DNA of 31,273 nucleotides, taken from positions 1 to 31,273 of the forward strand of contig CAZJFS010000037.1 in NCBI GenBank assembly GCA_964545075.1, written 5' to 3'. A program made the translations under genes and the position numbers. Numbering within the stretch: the stretch's first letter is position 1; every line of letters begins with the position of its first letter. Of the stretch, positions 23,911 to 31,273 are shown in pieces. This DNA comes from DAOPXV01 sp035352535. Its GTDB lineage: Bacteria; Muiribacteriota; UBA9980. The notes beneath the pieces were generated by a model. That model saw nothing but the letters and a program-made list of their open reading frames with translations, searched no databases and was not told the DNA's origin.

Positions 23911-25206
23911 ATGAACGTTTTAGTAATAGGTCGCGGCGGTCGCGAGCACTCGCTTGTCTGGAAGATCAAACAGTCCCCGCGGGTAAAAAAAGTTTACTGC
24001 GCAACCGGAAACAGCGGCATAGAAGCTCTGGCCGAACGCGTGAAAATACCCGCCGAAAACGTCGACGAATTAGTCGCTTTCGCTAAAAAACACGACGTAG
24101 GGCTTACGGTTGTAGGACCCGAAGTCGCTCTGGCGCATGGCATCGTCGATAAATTCGAAAAAGAAGGGCTTAAGATATTCGGACCCTCGAAAGCAGCCGT
24201 ACAACTTGAAAATTCAAAAGCCTTCGCGAAGCAGCTCATGAGCAAGTACAACATACCGACAGCCAAATTCGGAGTATTTTCCAATGAACAGGAAGCCTTC
24301 GATTATATTGATAAAAACAGCCCGCCTTTCGCCATTAAAGCGGACGGTATGGACTCCGGAAAGGGCCTGATCCTCGCGCGCGACGAAATAACGGCCCGTC
24401 TTGCGGTTCAGGTCATTATGAAAGACATGACATTTGGCGACGCCGGAAAATACGTTATAATCGAAGAAGCTATATCGGGCGTCGAGACTTCGGTCGTAGC
24501 GTTCACCGATGGCGACAAGATATTAAGCGCCACTTCGGCCGGAATTTATAAAAGAGCTTATGACGGCGACCGCGGTCCGTTCACTGGCGGAATGGGCGCT
24601 TTCTCGCCGGATCCAAGACTCTCCGGCGACGATATGCAAAATATCATCAATACAATCCTGCAGCCTACGATAGACGCCATGAAAAAAGAAAAATGCAAAC
24701 TCAAAGGCATATTATACATGGACCTCATACTCACTGAAAAAGGCCCGAGAGTAGTCGAATTTCAAGTACGTTTCAATGATCCGGCCACTCAGGCGGTTCT
24801 TCCAAGGCTCAAAAGCGACATAATCGACATTATGCTCGCCATATGCGAAGGAAAAACCGAAGGCCTCAATATCGAATGGGACAGCCGCTCCACCGTTCAG
24901 GTAGTTCTCGTCTCGGGCGGTTATCCGATGAAGTACACGACCGGAAAACCTATCAGCGGAATAGATAACGTTGCAAAATCGGACGAACTGATACTGTTTC
25001 ATGCCGGAACAGGAAAAGATCCATCAGACAGGCTTATAACCGCGGGCGGAAGAGCGGTGGACATTGTCGCCATCGCTCCGAACGTCAACGATGCGCGTAA
25101 AAAAGCTTATAACGAAGTGGAAAAAATATTTTTTAAGGACATGCATTTTAGAAAAGATATCGCTCAAGATATCTGCGAATATGAGAAAGCGAGGTGCTCA
25201 AGATGA
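23911..25206 (+). CDS. purD: Phosphoribosylamine-glycine ligase PurD (431 aa)
   Basis: PurD joins glycine to 5-phosphoribosylamine with ATP, the second step of de novo purine synthesis. The N-terminus MNVLVIGRGGREHSLVWK is the family signature. The ATP-grasp region includes FAIKADGMDSGKGLILA and FTGGMGAFSPDP, and the metal-site motif EFQVRFNDPATQAVLPRL is intact. The length is typical. I chose the ATG at 23911 because GAGGGTG lies just upstream and the promoter -10 is at 23863; the frame is open further upstream, but that part lies before the transcript start. The stop overlaps the next start (ATGA), so the AAA+ gene is translationally coupled. No other purine genes are present. Confidence 0.96.
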   Translation: MNVLVIGRGGREHSLVWKIKQSPRVKKVYCATGNSGIEALAERVKIPAENVDELVAFAKKHDVGLTVVGPEVALAHGIVDKFEKEGLKIFGPSKAAVQLENSKAFAKQLMSKYNIPTAKFGVFSNEQEAFDYIDKNSPPFAIKADGMDSGKGLILARDEITARLAVQVIMKDMTFGDAGKYVIIEEAISGVETSVVAFTDGDKILSATSAGIYKRAYDGDRGPFTGGMGAFSPDPRLSGDDMQNIINTILQPTIDAMKKEKCKLKGILYMDLILTEKGPRVVEFQVRFNDPATQAVLPRLKSDIIDIMLAICEGKTEGLNIEWDSRSTVQVVLVSGGYPMKYTTGKPISGIDNVAKSDELILFHAGTGKDPSDRLITAGGRAVDIVAIAPNVNDARKKAYNEVEKIFFKDMHFRKDIAQDICEYEKARCSR

Positions 25207-26789
25207 GTCCGGGCTCGATAAAAATGAAATTCTGCGAATCGCTCGACCGTTTTGTTGAGATCCGCCAATTTACGGATGAAGAAGCAGAAAAAATTTTCAA
25301 AAACGTCAAAATCACCGACAAAAAATCCTACAAAAGGCTTGTTATAAACACGACCATAGTCAACTATCTCGACGAGATAGCCCAGCTCGTGTTTGGCAAC
25401 AACAACTATTCCCTTTTCGGAGAAATAGCCGAACAGGAACTTTATAATCTTTGTATCAAGGTCAACCCTTCGCTCGACATCAAAAAAGTCACCATAACCG
25501 TCGATGACGAAGCTAAAGGCGGAAGCGAAAGCCAGATACAGCTTTTAAACAAGATCGAATCTTCAAGCGACGGCTCGTGGGATATTTCGGAACGCCTTAT
25601 AAACATGGAAAAATATCTTCACAAGAGAATCGTCGGACAGGAACGCGCCGTAGCCATCGTATCCCAGGCCATAAGAAAATCTCACGTCGGGTTAAGAAAC
25701 CCCAACAGGCCCGTAGGCTCGTTCATATTCGCCGGTCAGACCGGCGTTGGAAAAACCGAACTCGCCAAAGCTCTGGCTGAATTTTTATATGGCAATGAAA
25801 ACGAGCTCATACGCATCGACTGCTCCGAATATTCAATGAGCCACGAATACGCCAAGCTTATAGGCGCTCCTCCCGGCTATATCGGCCATAAGGAAGGCGG
25901 TTTTTTAACTGAAGCCGTTAAAAACAAACCTAAATCCGTAATACTTTTTGATGAACTTGAAAAAGCTCACAAAAAAGTCCACAATCTGCTTCTTCAGATA
26001 ATGGACGACGGCATACTCACCGATAACAAAGGCGTTAAGGTATCATTCAAGGACTGCGTCATAATAATGACATCGAACGTCGGCGTCGAGGAATTTAAAA
26101 ATATAGAAGTAGCGATAGGATTTAACCAGACTTCGAAAGACCTTTCGCACAACACCAAAGAAAAAGAAACCAGAAAAGCGCTTGAAAAAGAATTCGCGCC
26201 CGAATTCTTAAACAGGGTCGACGAAATCGTAACGTTTACCGCGCTTACAAAAGAAGACAGCTTGAAGATCGTCGATATAATGCTTAACGAGGTCATTGAA
26301 AGACTTCGTAAAAACCTTAAAATGACGATCGAATTTCCGCAGAAAGTCCGTGAATTCCTTGTAGAGAAAGGGTTCAACCAGAAATACGGCGCCCGCCCCT
26401 TAAAACGCGCCATAAAAGCTTACGTTGAAAATCCTCTCGCCGAAATGATAATCGAAAAGAAGTTCAAAACCAACGATTCGATAACTTCAAAAGTGGCTGT
26501 ACTTACTCAAAAGGAGATCAAGGAACGTCATTTGAAGGTTTTATCGGAAGACGGCAAGACTTCCAAAGAAATCAAGGAAGAAATGGAAAAATTCGAAAAG
26601 AAGCTTAAAGAAGCGGAAGAGAAGATCGCAAAAGCCGATAAAAAGAAACCGGAGCCCGAAAAGGAAAAAGCTATAAAATTCACTCTTAAACCGGGTTCCG
26701 CGAAAGCGAAAAAAACAAATGAAGAAAAAGACGGCGATAAGGCTTCTTTGAAAGAAACCGCCGACGATCATGAAGAAAACGATAAATAA
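25203..26789 (+). CDS. Single-ring Clp/Hsp100-type AAA+ ATPase with novel N-terminus and IGF loop (528 aa)
   Basis: Residues 1-130 match nothing I know. Residues 131-430 correspond to the second AAA+ module of ClpA/ClpC alone: Walker A GQTGVGKT (178-185), pore loop GAPPGYIGHKEGG (221-233), Walker B VILFDE (246-251), MTSN sensor-1, arginine finger in EFLNRVDE (R338) and sensor-2 GARPLKR (396-402). There is no first AAA module and no Clp-N domain. IGF at 305-307 sits where ClpA and ClpC carry the ClpP-docking tripeptide; the ClpB in this window lacks it. The last ~90 residues are a lysine/glutamate-rich tail. It is probably an unfoldase acting with ClpP, but no clpP is in view. The ATG at 25203 overlaps the purD stop and has GAGG 8 nt upstream; a GTG at 25194 is less likely. 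Confidence 0.88.
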   Translation: MSPGSIKMKFCESLDRFVEIRQFTDEEAEKIFKNVKITDKKSYKRLVINTTIVNYLDEIAQLVFGNNNYSLFGEIAEQELYNLCIKVNPSLDIKKVTITVDDEAKGGSESQIQLLNKIESSSDGSWDISERLINMEKYLHKRIVGQERAVAIVSQAIRKSHVGLRNPNRPVGSFIFAGQTGVGKTELAKALAEFLYGNENELIRIDCSEYSMSHEYAKLIGAPPGYIGHKEGGFLTEAVKNKPKSVILFDELEKAHKKVHNLLLQIMDDGILTDNKGVKVSFKDCVIIMTSNVGVEEFKNIEVAIGFNQTSKDLSHNTKEKETRKALEKEFAPEFLNRVDEIVTFTALTKEDSLKIVDIMLNEVIERLRKNLKMTIEFPQKVREFLVEKGFNQKYGARPLKRAIKAYVENPLAEMIIEKKFKTNDSITSKVAVLTQKEIKERHLKVLSEDGKTSKEIKEEMEKFEKKLKEAEEKIAKADKKKPEPEKEKAIKFTLKPGSAKAKKTNEEKDGDKASLKETADDHEENDK

Positions 26790-26942
26790 CCCTATTTCTT
26801 CGTCTTCAATATGAAGTAAATCAGGTTTTCCAAAAAAAGGTAAAACGAAATTGCTGAAATTGAATAAAAAAATATATCCATGATACCTAAATTATCGGAA
26901 CATTACCGGAAAATTTAATCTAAAAAATTCAGGAGATTAATT

Positions 26943-27131
26943 ATGGATTTTAATGAAAATGAAAAAACCGAACTTCTTTCAACTCTGAAAGGAATTGAAA
27001 ACGCTATTAATCAATTGACAGCAACATTTAAAACCGTTATAGAACCGAGCGTAATGCTTCGACATTTCAAGAAAGGGGCCGCGATCCGGTTCGACGACTC
27101 TCAGGCCGCAAAAAACAACAAAACATTCTAA
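26943..27131 (+). CDS. Small protein of unknown function (62 aa)
   Basis: A strong AGGAGA lies upstream of the ATG. The N-terminal 34 residues (ELLSTLKGIENAINQLTATF) should form an amphipathic, probably coiled-coil helix. The remainder is polar and basic (HFKKGAAIRFDDSQAAKNN). There is no signal peptide. It sits between the lone AAA+ gene and a HEAT-repeat scaffold on the same strand, 55 nt before the latter, and could be an adaptor or regulator for one of them. That role is inferred from position only. Confidence 0.72.
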   Translation: MDFNENEKTELLSTLKGIENAINQLTATFKTVIEPSVMLRHFKKGAAIRFDDSQAAKNNKTF

Positions 27132-27186
27132 CTCCGTCGGCGGACGTTTTACCGTTTTATAAAAATACCAGAAAGTAGGTGCCAAG

Positions 27187-29142
27187 TTGGGAGAAGATAA
27201 TTTTTCAAATATTCGGGATTTGATATCAAAATTCAAAGATAAATCCTGGTACACAAGGAAAAAAAGCGCTGAGGAAGTAATAAATTTTGGCGCGGACGCC
27301 TTTAATCCTCTTATGGAAGCCGCTCGTGCCGATAATGACGATGTACGCTTCTGGTCTTATTTTTGCCTGGCAAAAATAGACGTTGAACACGGAATAACTT
27401 TCCTTTTACAGCAGCTTCAATCGATGGAAAAATCCAATAAATCTTTTGCCGCGCTCGTTTTGGGCGAATCGAAGGATAAGCGCGTCGTTCCAGCCCTTAT
27501 AACGGCCCTGAATGACGAATCATGGGCAACCTGTGCGGCGGCGGCAAAAAGCCTTACCCATCGCGGTGAAAATGTCATCCCCGAATTGATGGAACCTCTC
27601 AAAACGGCCAATTACAATGTTGCTTTCTGGATAACCAAAGTATTCTCAAAACTCGGACTTAAAGGTATTCAGGTCCTCGTTCAATTCCTGAGGCTTAAAA
27701 ATAAAAACGTGCGCGTTCTGGTCACTGAAGCGCTCGCTGAATCAAAAGACCTGTCGGTCGTTCCATATCTGCTCGAATGTTTGAAGGATGAGACCTTTTC
27801 GGTCCAAAAGCACGCCGCCGAAGCTCTCGCGAGCCTCGGTGAAGGCGTGGTTGAGCCGCTCATATCGCTCGTCAAGGATGAACCGCAGATACACGACTGG
27901 ATGATAAAAATCTTCGATATTCTCGGAAATAAAAGAATACGCCCGCTTATCGAGCTATTAAAGCACCCGGACCGCGACGTAAGAATGCGCGCCGCCGAAC
28001 TTCTGGGAAGCTGCAAAAGCGAAAGCGTCGTAAAACCTCTCATTGAAACGTTATCCGACAAAGTATGGCTCGTTCGAAAAAGTTCGGCTACGGGCCTTGC
28101 CGAGGTCGGCGAAATCGCCGTGGATCATCTCATACGCGCACTGAAAACCGAAGACGAGAACGTGCGCTACTGGATAACCACCATCCTCGGTAAAATAGGC
28201 GATAAAACCATTGATCCTCTCGTAAAGATACTTCAAACTGGAAGTCGCGACATGAAAGCGCTCGTAGCCCAGGCTCTCGGCGAAACTCGTGATCCAAGGG
28301 CCGTCAGGCCGCTTATTGAATCGCTTAAGGACGATTCATGGGTAGTGCGAAACTCGTCATCCAATTCACTCAAGCAACTCGGCTCCATGGCGGTGCTCCC
28401 TCTCATAAAAGTCCTCATGAGTCAGAACGAAGACCTGCGCTTCTGGTCTCAAAAGATCATAGCCGACATAGGCCCTCATGAAGTGGACCAATTCATAGAT
28501 ATACTTCAGACTAATGACAATAACGAAATGCGATATTTCGCGGCTTTCGGACTTTCTATAATCAAATCGAAAAAAGCTATTGAACCGCTTATTTCAGCAA
28601 TGCTCAACGACAACGACGACTGGGTTAAAAAATATTCGGCCACCGCGTTAGGCACTATAGGCGACAGACGCGTAATAAAACCTCTCATTTCAATGCTCGA
28701 CTCCCCAAGCGAAGAGCTTTGCATATGGATATCGAAGGTTCTCGGAAAAATGGGGAACGACGTTATCGATCCGTTGATGCAGGCCATAAACTCGCAGGAT
28801 GAGAAGGTCAAGTTTTACGCGATGGTAGCGCTGGCGGAAACAGGCGAAAAACAATCCGTCGAGCAACTGGTCAAATTCCTTAAAACCAACGATAAAATGT
28901 CGGAACACGCAATACGCGCGCTTTCAAACGCCGGCGAATCCGCTATCGCGCCGCTGGTGAACCTTTTCACGTGCGATAACTATGAAGCTAAAAATAACGC
29001 CGTGGCGGTCCTTTCAAAATTGGGCGAACACTACGACAAGCTCAACGACATGTATGAAAAATCCGACAATAAGGACGTCAAGCACTGGTTAAGCAAAGTC
29101 TTACACGATATGAAAAAACCAAAGCTAAGGCTAAAAAAATAA
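27187..29142 (+). CDS. HEAT-repeat scaffold protein, plus-strand operon (651 aa)
   Basis: About 20 HEAT-like repeats of ~31 residues fill the protein, from SWYTRKKSAEEVINFG at the N-terminus to KHWLSKVLHDM near the C-terminus. The same three-repeat order as in the 662-aa HEAT protein is visible: SWxVRxSSxxxLxxxG, then ENVRYWITTILGKIG, then SRDMKALVAQALGETRDPRAVRPL. The two are therefore paralogues or were built from the same 93-residue unit. There is no catalytic domain, membrane helix or signal peptide. The start is TTG at 27187 with AGGTG about 6 nt upstream; no ATG is near. A DUF3006 gene follows after 18 nt. Confidence 0.88.
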   Translation: MGEDNFSNIRDLISKFKDKSWYTRKKSAEEVINFGADAFNPLMEAARADNDDVRFWSYFCLAKIDVEHGITFLLQQLQSMEKSNKSFAALVLGESKDKRVVPALITALNDESWATCAAAAKSLTHRGENVIPELMEPLKTANYNVAFWITKVFSKLGLKGIQVLVQFLRLKNKNVRVLVTEALAESKDLSVVPYLLECLKDETFSVQKHAAEALASLGEGVVEPLISLVKDEPQIHDWMIKIFDILGNKRIRPLIELLKHPDRDVRMRAAELLGSCKSESVVKPLIETLSDKVWLVRKSSATGLAEVGEIAVDHLIRALKTEDENVRYWITTILGKIGDKTIDPLVKILQTGSRDMKALVAQALGETRDPRAVRPLIESLKDDSWVVRNSSSNSLKQLGSMAVLPLIKVLMSQNEDLRFWSQKIIADIGPHEVDQFIDILQTNDNNEMRYFAAFGLSIIKSKKAIEPLISAMLNDNDDWVKKYSATALGTIGDRRVIKPLISMLDSPSEELCIWISKVLGKMGNDVIDPLMQAINSQDEKVKFYAMVALAETGEKQSVEQLVKFLKTNDKMSEHAIRALSNAGESAIAPLVNLFTCDNYEAKNNAVAVLSKLGEHYDKLNDMYEKSDNKDVKHWLSKVLHDMKKPKLRLKK

Positions 29143-29160
29143 GTTCGGAGGGGTGTTTAA

Positions 29161-29403
29161 TTGCCTTCTAAAACTGAATTTACAGCTATAATTGACCGGA
29201 TCGAGGGCGAATTGGCCGTGCTTGAAATGCAGCTCGGCCATCAGCTCGTGATTCCGACGATATATCTGCCGCGTGAGATACATGACGGGGCCGTATTGAA
29301 AATCGATTTTAAATACGATCCCGAAGCTACCCGGAAAAAAAGGGCCGACGCGGAAAAACTTCAGAACGAAGTTCATTCGACTCATGAACCTGATGTTATT
29401 TAA
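29161..29403 (+). CDS. DUF3006-family small protein (80 aa)
   Basis: The sequence fits the DUF3006 pattern: an N-terminal strand pair IIDRIEGELAVLEM, a middle element VIPTIYLPREIHDGAVLKIDF, and a charged C-terminal helix EATRKKRADAEKLQNE. The family is common in Firmicutes and related lineages, is predicted to be a small beta-barrel followed by a helix, and has no established function. The start is TTG at 29161 with a strong GGAGGGG about 8 nt upstream. It is tightly spaced (18 nt) after the HEAT scaffold gene and lies in the same direction as the tandem secreted genes that follow. Confidence 0.85.
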   Translation: MPSKTEFTAIIDRIEGELAVLEMQLGHQLVIPTIYLPREIHDGAVLKIDFKYDPEATRKKRADAEKLQNEVHSTHEPDVI

Positions 29404-29461
29404 AAATATATATCAAATGAATGTTACCCTTAATTAATGTATATTTCAGGAGGCCCGTTTA

Positions 29462-30763
29462 ATGAAAAAATTGTTTTCACTGACCCTGTCGCTTGTTTTT
29501 GTAGCCGTTTTTTTATATTCTACGGCTCTCGCTTTTGATTACACCAGAATAATGCCCGAAAAACCCCTTTTAATAATCAAATTCAATATTAAAAACTTTC
29601 TGAATTCAAACATTTACGAATCTTTTAATACAGGCGCGATCAAAAAAGCCCAGGACGAGATCCAGGCTGAATTTGAAAAGCGTACGGGCCTCGTCGTCAA
29701 GCGCGATATCAACGAAATAATTGTAGCCGTCAGCTCCGAATTGCACATGGGTAATACGCCAAATTGTATCGGCATTTTCATAACCGGAAGCTTCAAACCT
29801 GAAGAATTGCTCAAAGAGATTGAAAAAGAACCCAAGCTTAAAGACATGATAGTAAAAAAGGGCTCTTCTTTTCTGATCAAAATGGACAAAGGATTTTCCG
29901 CTACATTTTTAGGTACTGACGTCCTCGCGGCAGGCACGGACGACGTAATAGAAGCATTGGAATCAGGTAAATTCAAAGGCGCCGATGTTCCCGCCAATAT
30001 AAAACCAATGTTTGAAAAGTCAAATTTCTTTTTTTCACTGGAAAATTCCGGCGCGTTAAAAACGCTTATCGCTTTGGGAATGGAAAACGGAAAAATACCC
30101 GCCATGGCGAAGGATATACTCGCGAAACTAGAATCGCTCGTCGCATGCGATGATTACCCGTCATTTATGGTACGCGCAAATTTTTCGGAAAAAGCTCCCG
30201 CCGAAGAACTCAAAAAAATATTTGACAGCGGCCTCGGAATGGCCGAACTTATAATGATATCTAAAGAAAAAGAGATAAACGAAAAAATAAAGACTGCATC
30301 CACTTTTGAACTATTAAGCCCTGAAATAGCCGGAGTGAAATACGGACTCGCCATAGGGCGTGAAGCTTTGAAAACTATCGAATTAAAATCCGAAAACAAC
30401 TCCGCGATATTACGCTTAACTGTCCCTGAAAACCTCAAGCAGTATTTAAAACCTGAAATGATTCCGATATTCGCCGGAATAGCCGGAATCGGCGCGGCTA
30501 TCGCGGTGCCAAACTTCAAAAAAGCCAGATCCAAAGCCCAGGAAAAATCATGCGAGGCCAATATGAAAGTGCTGGAGGGCGCCTGCGAACTTTATATGAT
30601 GGATAATGAAAAAGTAACCGCCATGGATATCGATATTCTTTTAAAGAAGGGATATCTTAAACTAGCCCCTGTCTGCAACGCTGGCGGCTCATATAAAATT
30701 AATTTTGAAAAAGACCTGCCGGTTATAGAGTGTTCAAAACACGGTAAGCTTGAAATAAAATAA
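29462..30763 (+). CDS. Secreted protein with C-terminal pilin-like module, first of a tandem pair (433 aa)
   Basis: A signal peptide (about residues 1-24, ending TALA) is followed by a ~300-residue domain of unknown fold. It contains EFEKRTGLVVKRDI and the pattern typical of secreted proteins that measure or bind a ligand, with no catalytic residues I recognise. Residues 331-433 look like a type IV pseudopilin: a hydrophobic helix IAGIGAAIAVPNFKKARSKA, then CEANMKVLEGACELYMMDN, KKGYLKLAPVC and a final ECSKHG. The prepilin peptidase site is missing, so this pilin half cannot be processed in the usual way. Cysteines are C364, C375, C405 and C424. AGGAGG precedes the ATG at 29462. Confidence 0.8.
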   Translation: MKKLFSLTLSLVFVAVFLYSTALAFDYTRIMPEKPLLIIKFNIKNFLNSNIYESFNTGAIKKAQDEIQAEFEKRTGLVVKRDINEIIVAVSSELHMGNTPNCIGIFITGSFKPEELLKEIEKEPKLKDMIVKKGSSFLIKMDKGFSATFLGTDVLAAGTDDVIEALESGKFKGADVPANIKPMFEKSNFFFSLENSGALKTLIALGMENGKIPAMAKDILAKLESLVACDDYPSFMVRANFSEKAPAEELKKIFDSGLGMAELIMISKEKEINEKIKTASTFELLSPEIAGVKYGLAIGREALKTIELKSENNSAILRLTVPENLKQYLKPEMIPIFAGIAGIGAAIAVPNFKKARSKAQEKSCEANMKVLEGACELYMMDNEKVTAMDIDILLKKGYLKLAPVCNAGGSYKINFEKDLPVIECSKHGKLEIK

Positions 30764-30796
30764 ATTTTAACGATCAAAATTCAGGGAGGCGCGCAA

Positions 30797-31273
30797 ATGA
30801 AAAAATCCCTAATATCATTAATAGTTTTAACGATCCTTTTCACCTTTGCTTCACAAGCTTATTGCGCTGATTATTCCAAAATAATTCCCGCGAAGCCTGC
30901 GGTTATAATAAAACTGAACATTAAACCGTATTTAAACATCGACTTTTTAAAAGACCTGCTTGAAATGGGAGAAATAAAAAAAGCGCAGGCCGACATTTTC
31001 GGAGAATTTGAAAAACGCACGGGCCTTGCCGTAAGCCGTGACATAGCGGAATTATTCATGGCTGTTTCTGAAGACATCGATTTCAAGGCGCCGGCGCCAA
31101 ATAATTTAATATTCGCGCTCATGGGAAATTTCGATCCGGAAAAATTCATGGGCGAACTCGAAAAAGAAAAAGCCGTTAAAGGCATGATCGAAGCCGAAGG
31201 CGGATTGAAAGTCATAAAGTATAAAGAAATGTGGGGCTCGTTCATTAATAAGGAAACTTTCGCGATAGCTCCG
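30797..31273 (+). CDS. Paralogue of the preceding secreted protein, 3' end beyond the window (159 codons seen)
   Basis: The ATG at 30797 follows GGGAGG. A signal peptide (about residues 1-23, ending AYCA) leads to DYSKIIPAKPAVIIKLNIK, which aligns residue for residue with the start of the mature 433-aa protein. The block GEFEKRTGLAVSRDI is nearly identical to EFEKRTGLVVKRDI there. The frame stays open to the window edge, so the C-terminus, and whether it also carries a pilin-like module, is unknown. It is 33 nt downstream of its paralogue, evidence of a tandem duplication. The cysteine near the signal cleavage point does not fit a lipobox because Tyr precedes it. Confidence 0.85.
   Translation, partial: MKKSLISLIVLTILFTFASQAYCADYSKIIPAKPAVIIKLNIKPYLNIDFLKDLLEMGEIKKAQADIFGEFEKRTGLAVSRDIAELFMAVSEDIDFKAPAPNNLIFALMGNFDPEKFMGELEKEKAVKGMIEAEGGLKVIKYKEMWGSFINKETFAIAP

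Noticed and set aside
30797..30870. Lipoprotein signal in the last gene (Cys near the cleavage site)
   Set aside because: The residues before the cysteine (QAY) do not fit a lipobox; a standard signal peptidase site is more likely.
1..31273. CRISPR arrays, tRNA/rRNA genes, insertion sequences, prophage or integrase genes
   Set aside because: I read for spaced direct repeats, tRNA-like cloverleaf ends, transposase motifs and phage proteins and found none I could support.

Overview
The window reads as chromosomal DNA from an uncultured, probably Gram-negative bacterium of moderate, slightly AT-rich base composition. Genes are closely packed, with clear GGAGG-type ribosome sites and frequent TTG starts. 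There is no rRNA, tRNA, transposase, integrase, phage gene or CRISPR array that I can recognise. The mix of HEAT-repeat proteins, TPR proteins, pilin-like C-terminal modules and many secreted proteins of unknown function resembles candidate phyla such as Riflebacteria or Wallbacteria. That placement is a guess from protein style, not from a marker gene.

Layout. 1-6.7 kb, minus strand: a TPR gene cut by the window edge and a coiled-coil gene sharing one promoter; a membrane-anchored protein with its own terminator; a 2-TM protein overlapping an ECF sigma factor; an alanyl-tRNA editing protein (AlaX type); and anmK. 6.9-10 kb, plus strand: a 1015-residue secreted fusion of a divergent polysaccharide-deacetylase-like domain with a TolB-like propeller. 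10.1-12.7 kb, minus strand: clpB. 13.1-15.1 kb, plus strand: a secreted TPR protein and a small membrane protein behind a good sigma-70-type promoter. 15.2-16.1 kb, minus strand: a secreted pilin-like/TPR protein. 16.3-20.4 kb, plus strand: a HEAT-TM-TPR protein, a secreted unknown, queH, and two tiny genes (43 and 41 aa) ending at a strong bidirectional terminator. 20.5-23.7 kb, minus strand: a STAS protein, a HAMP membrane protein and a HEAT-repeat protein in one operon. 23.9-31.3 kb, plus strand: purD, a single-ring Clp-type AAA+ ATPase, a 62-aa protein, a second HEAT-repeat protein, a DUF3006 protein, and a tandem pair of secreted paralogues, the first ending in a pilin-like module.

Housekeeping functions with confident names are clpB, purD, anmK, queH and AlaX. 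The least familiar material is the 20.1-31.3 kb stretch. There, two long HEAT scaffolds share the same three-repeat (about 93-residue) super-period. One lies with a HAMP/STAS signalling pair that has no kinase, phosphatase or other output enzyme in the window. The other lies with a lone ClpA/C-type AAA+ ring that carries an IGF tripeptide like the ClpP-docking loop. That these form one signalling and proteolysis system is inference from neighbourhood and domain content. Separately, a pilin-like module without a leader cleavage motif occurs in two different secreted architectures.
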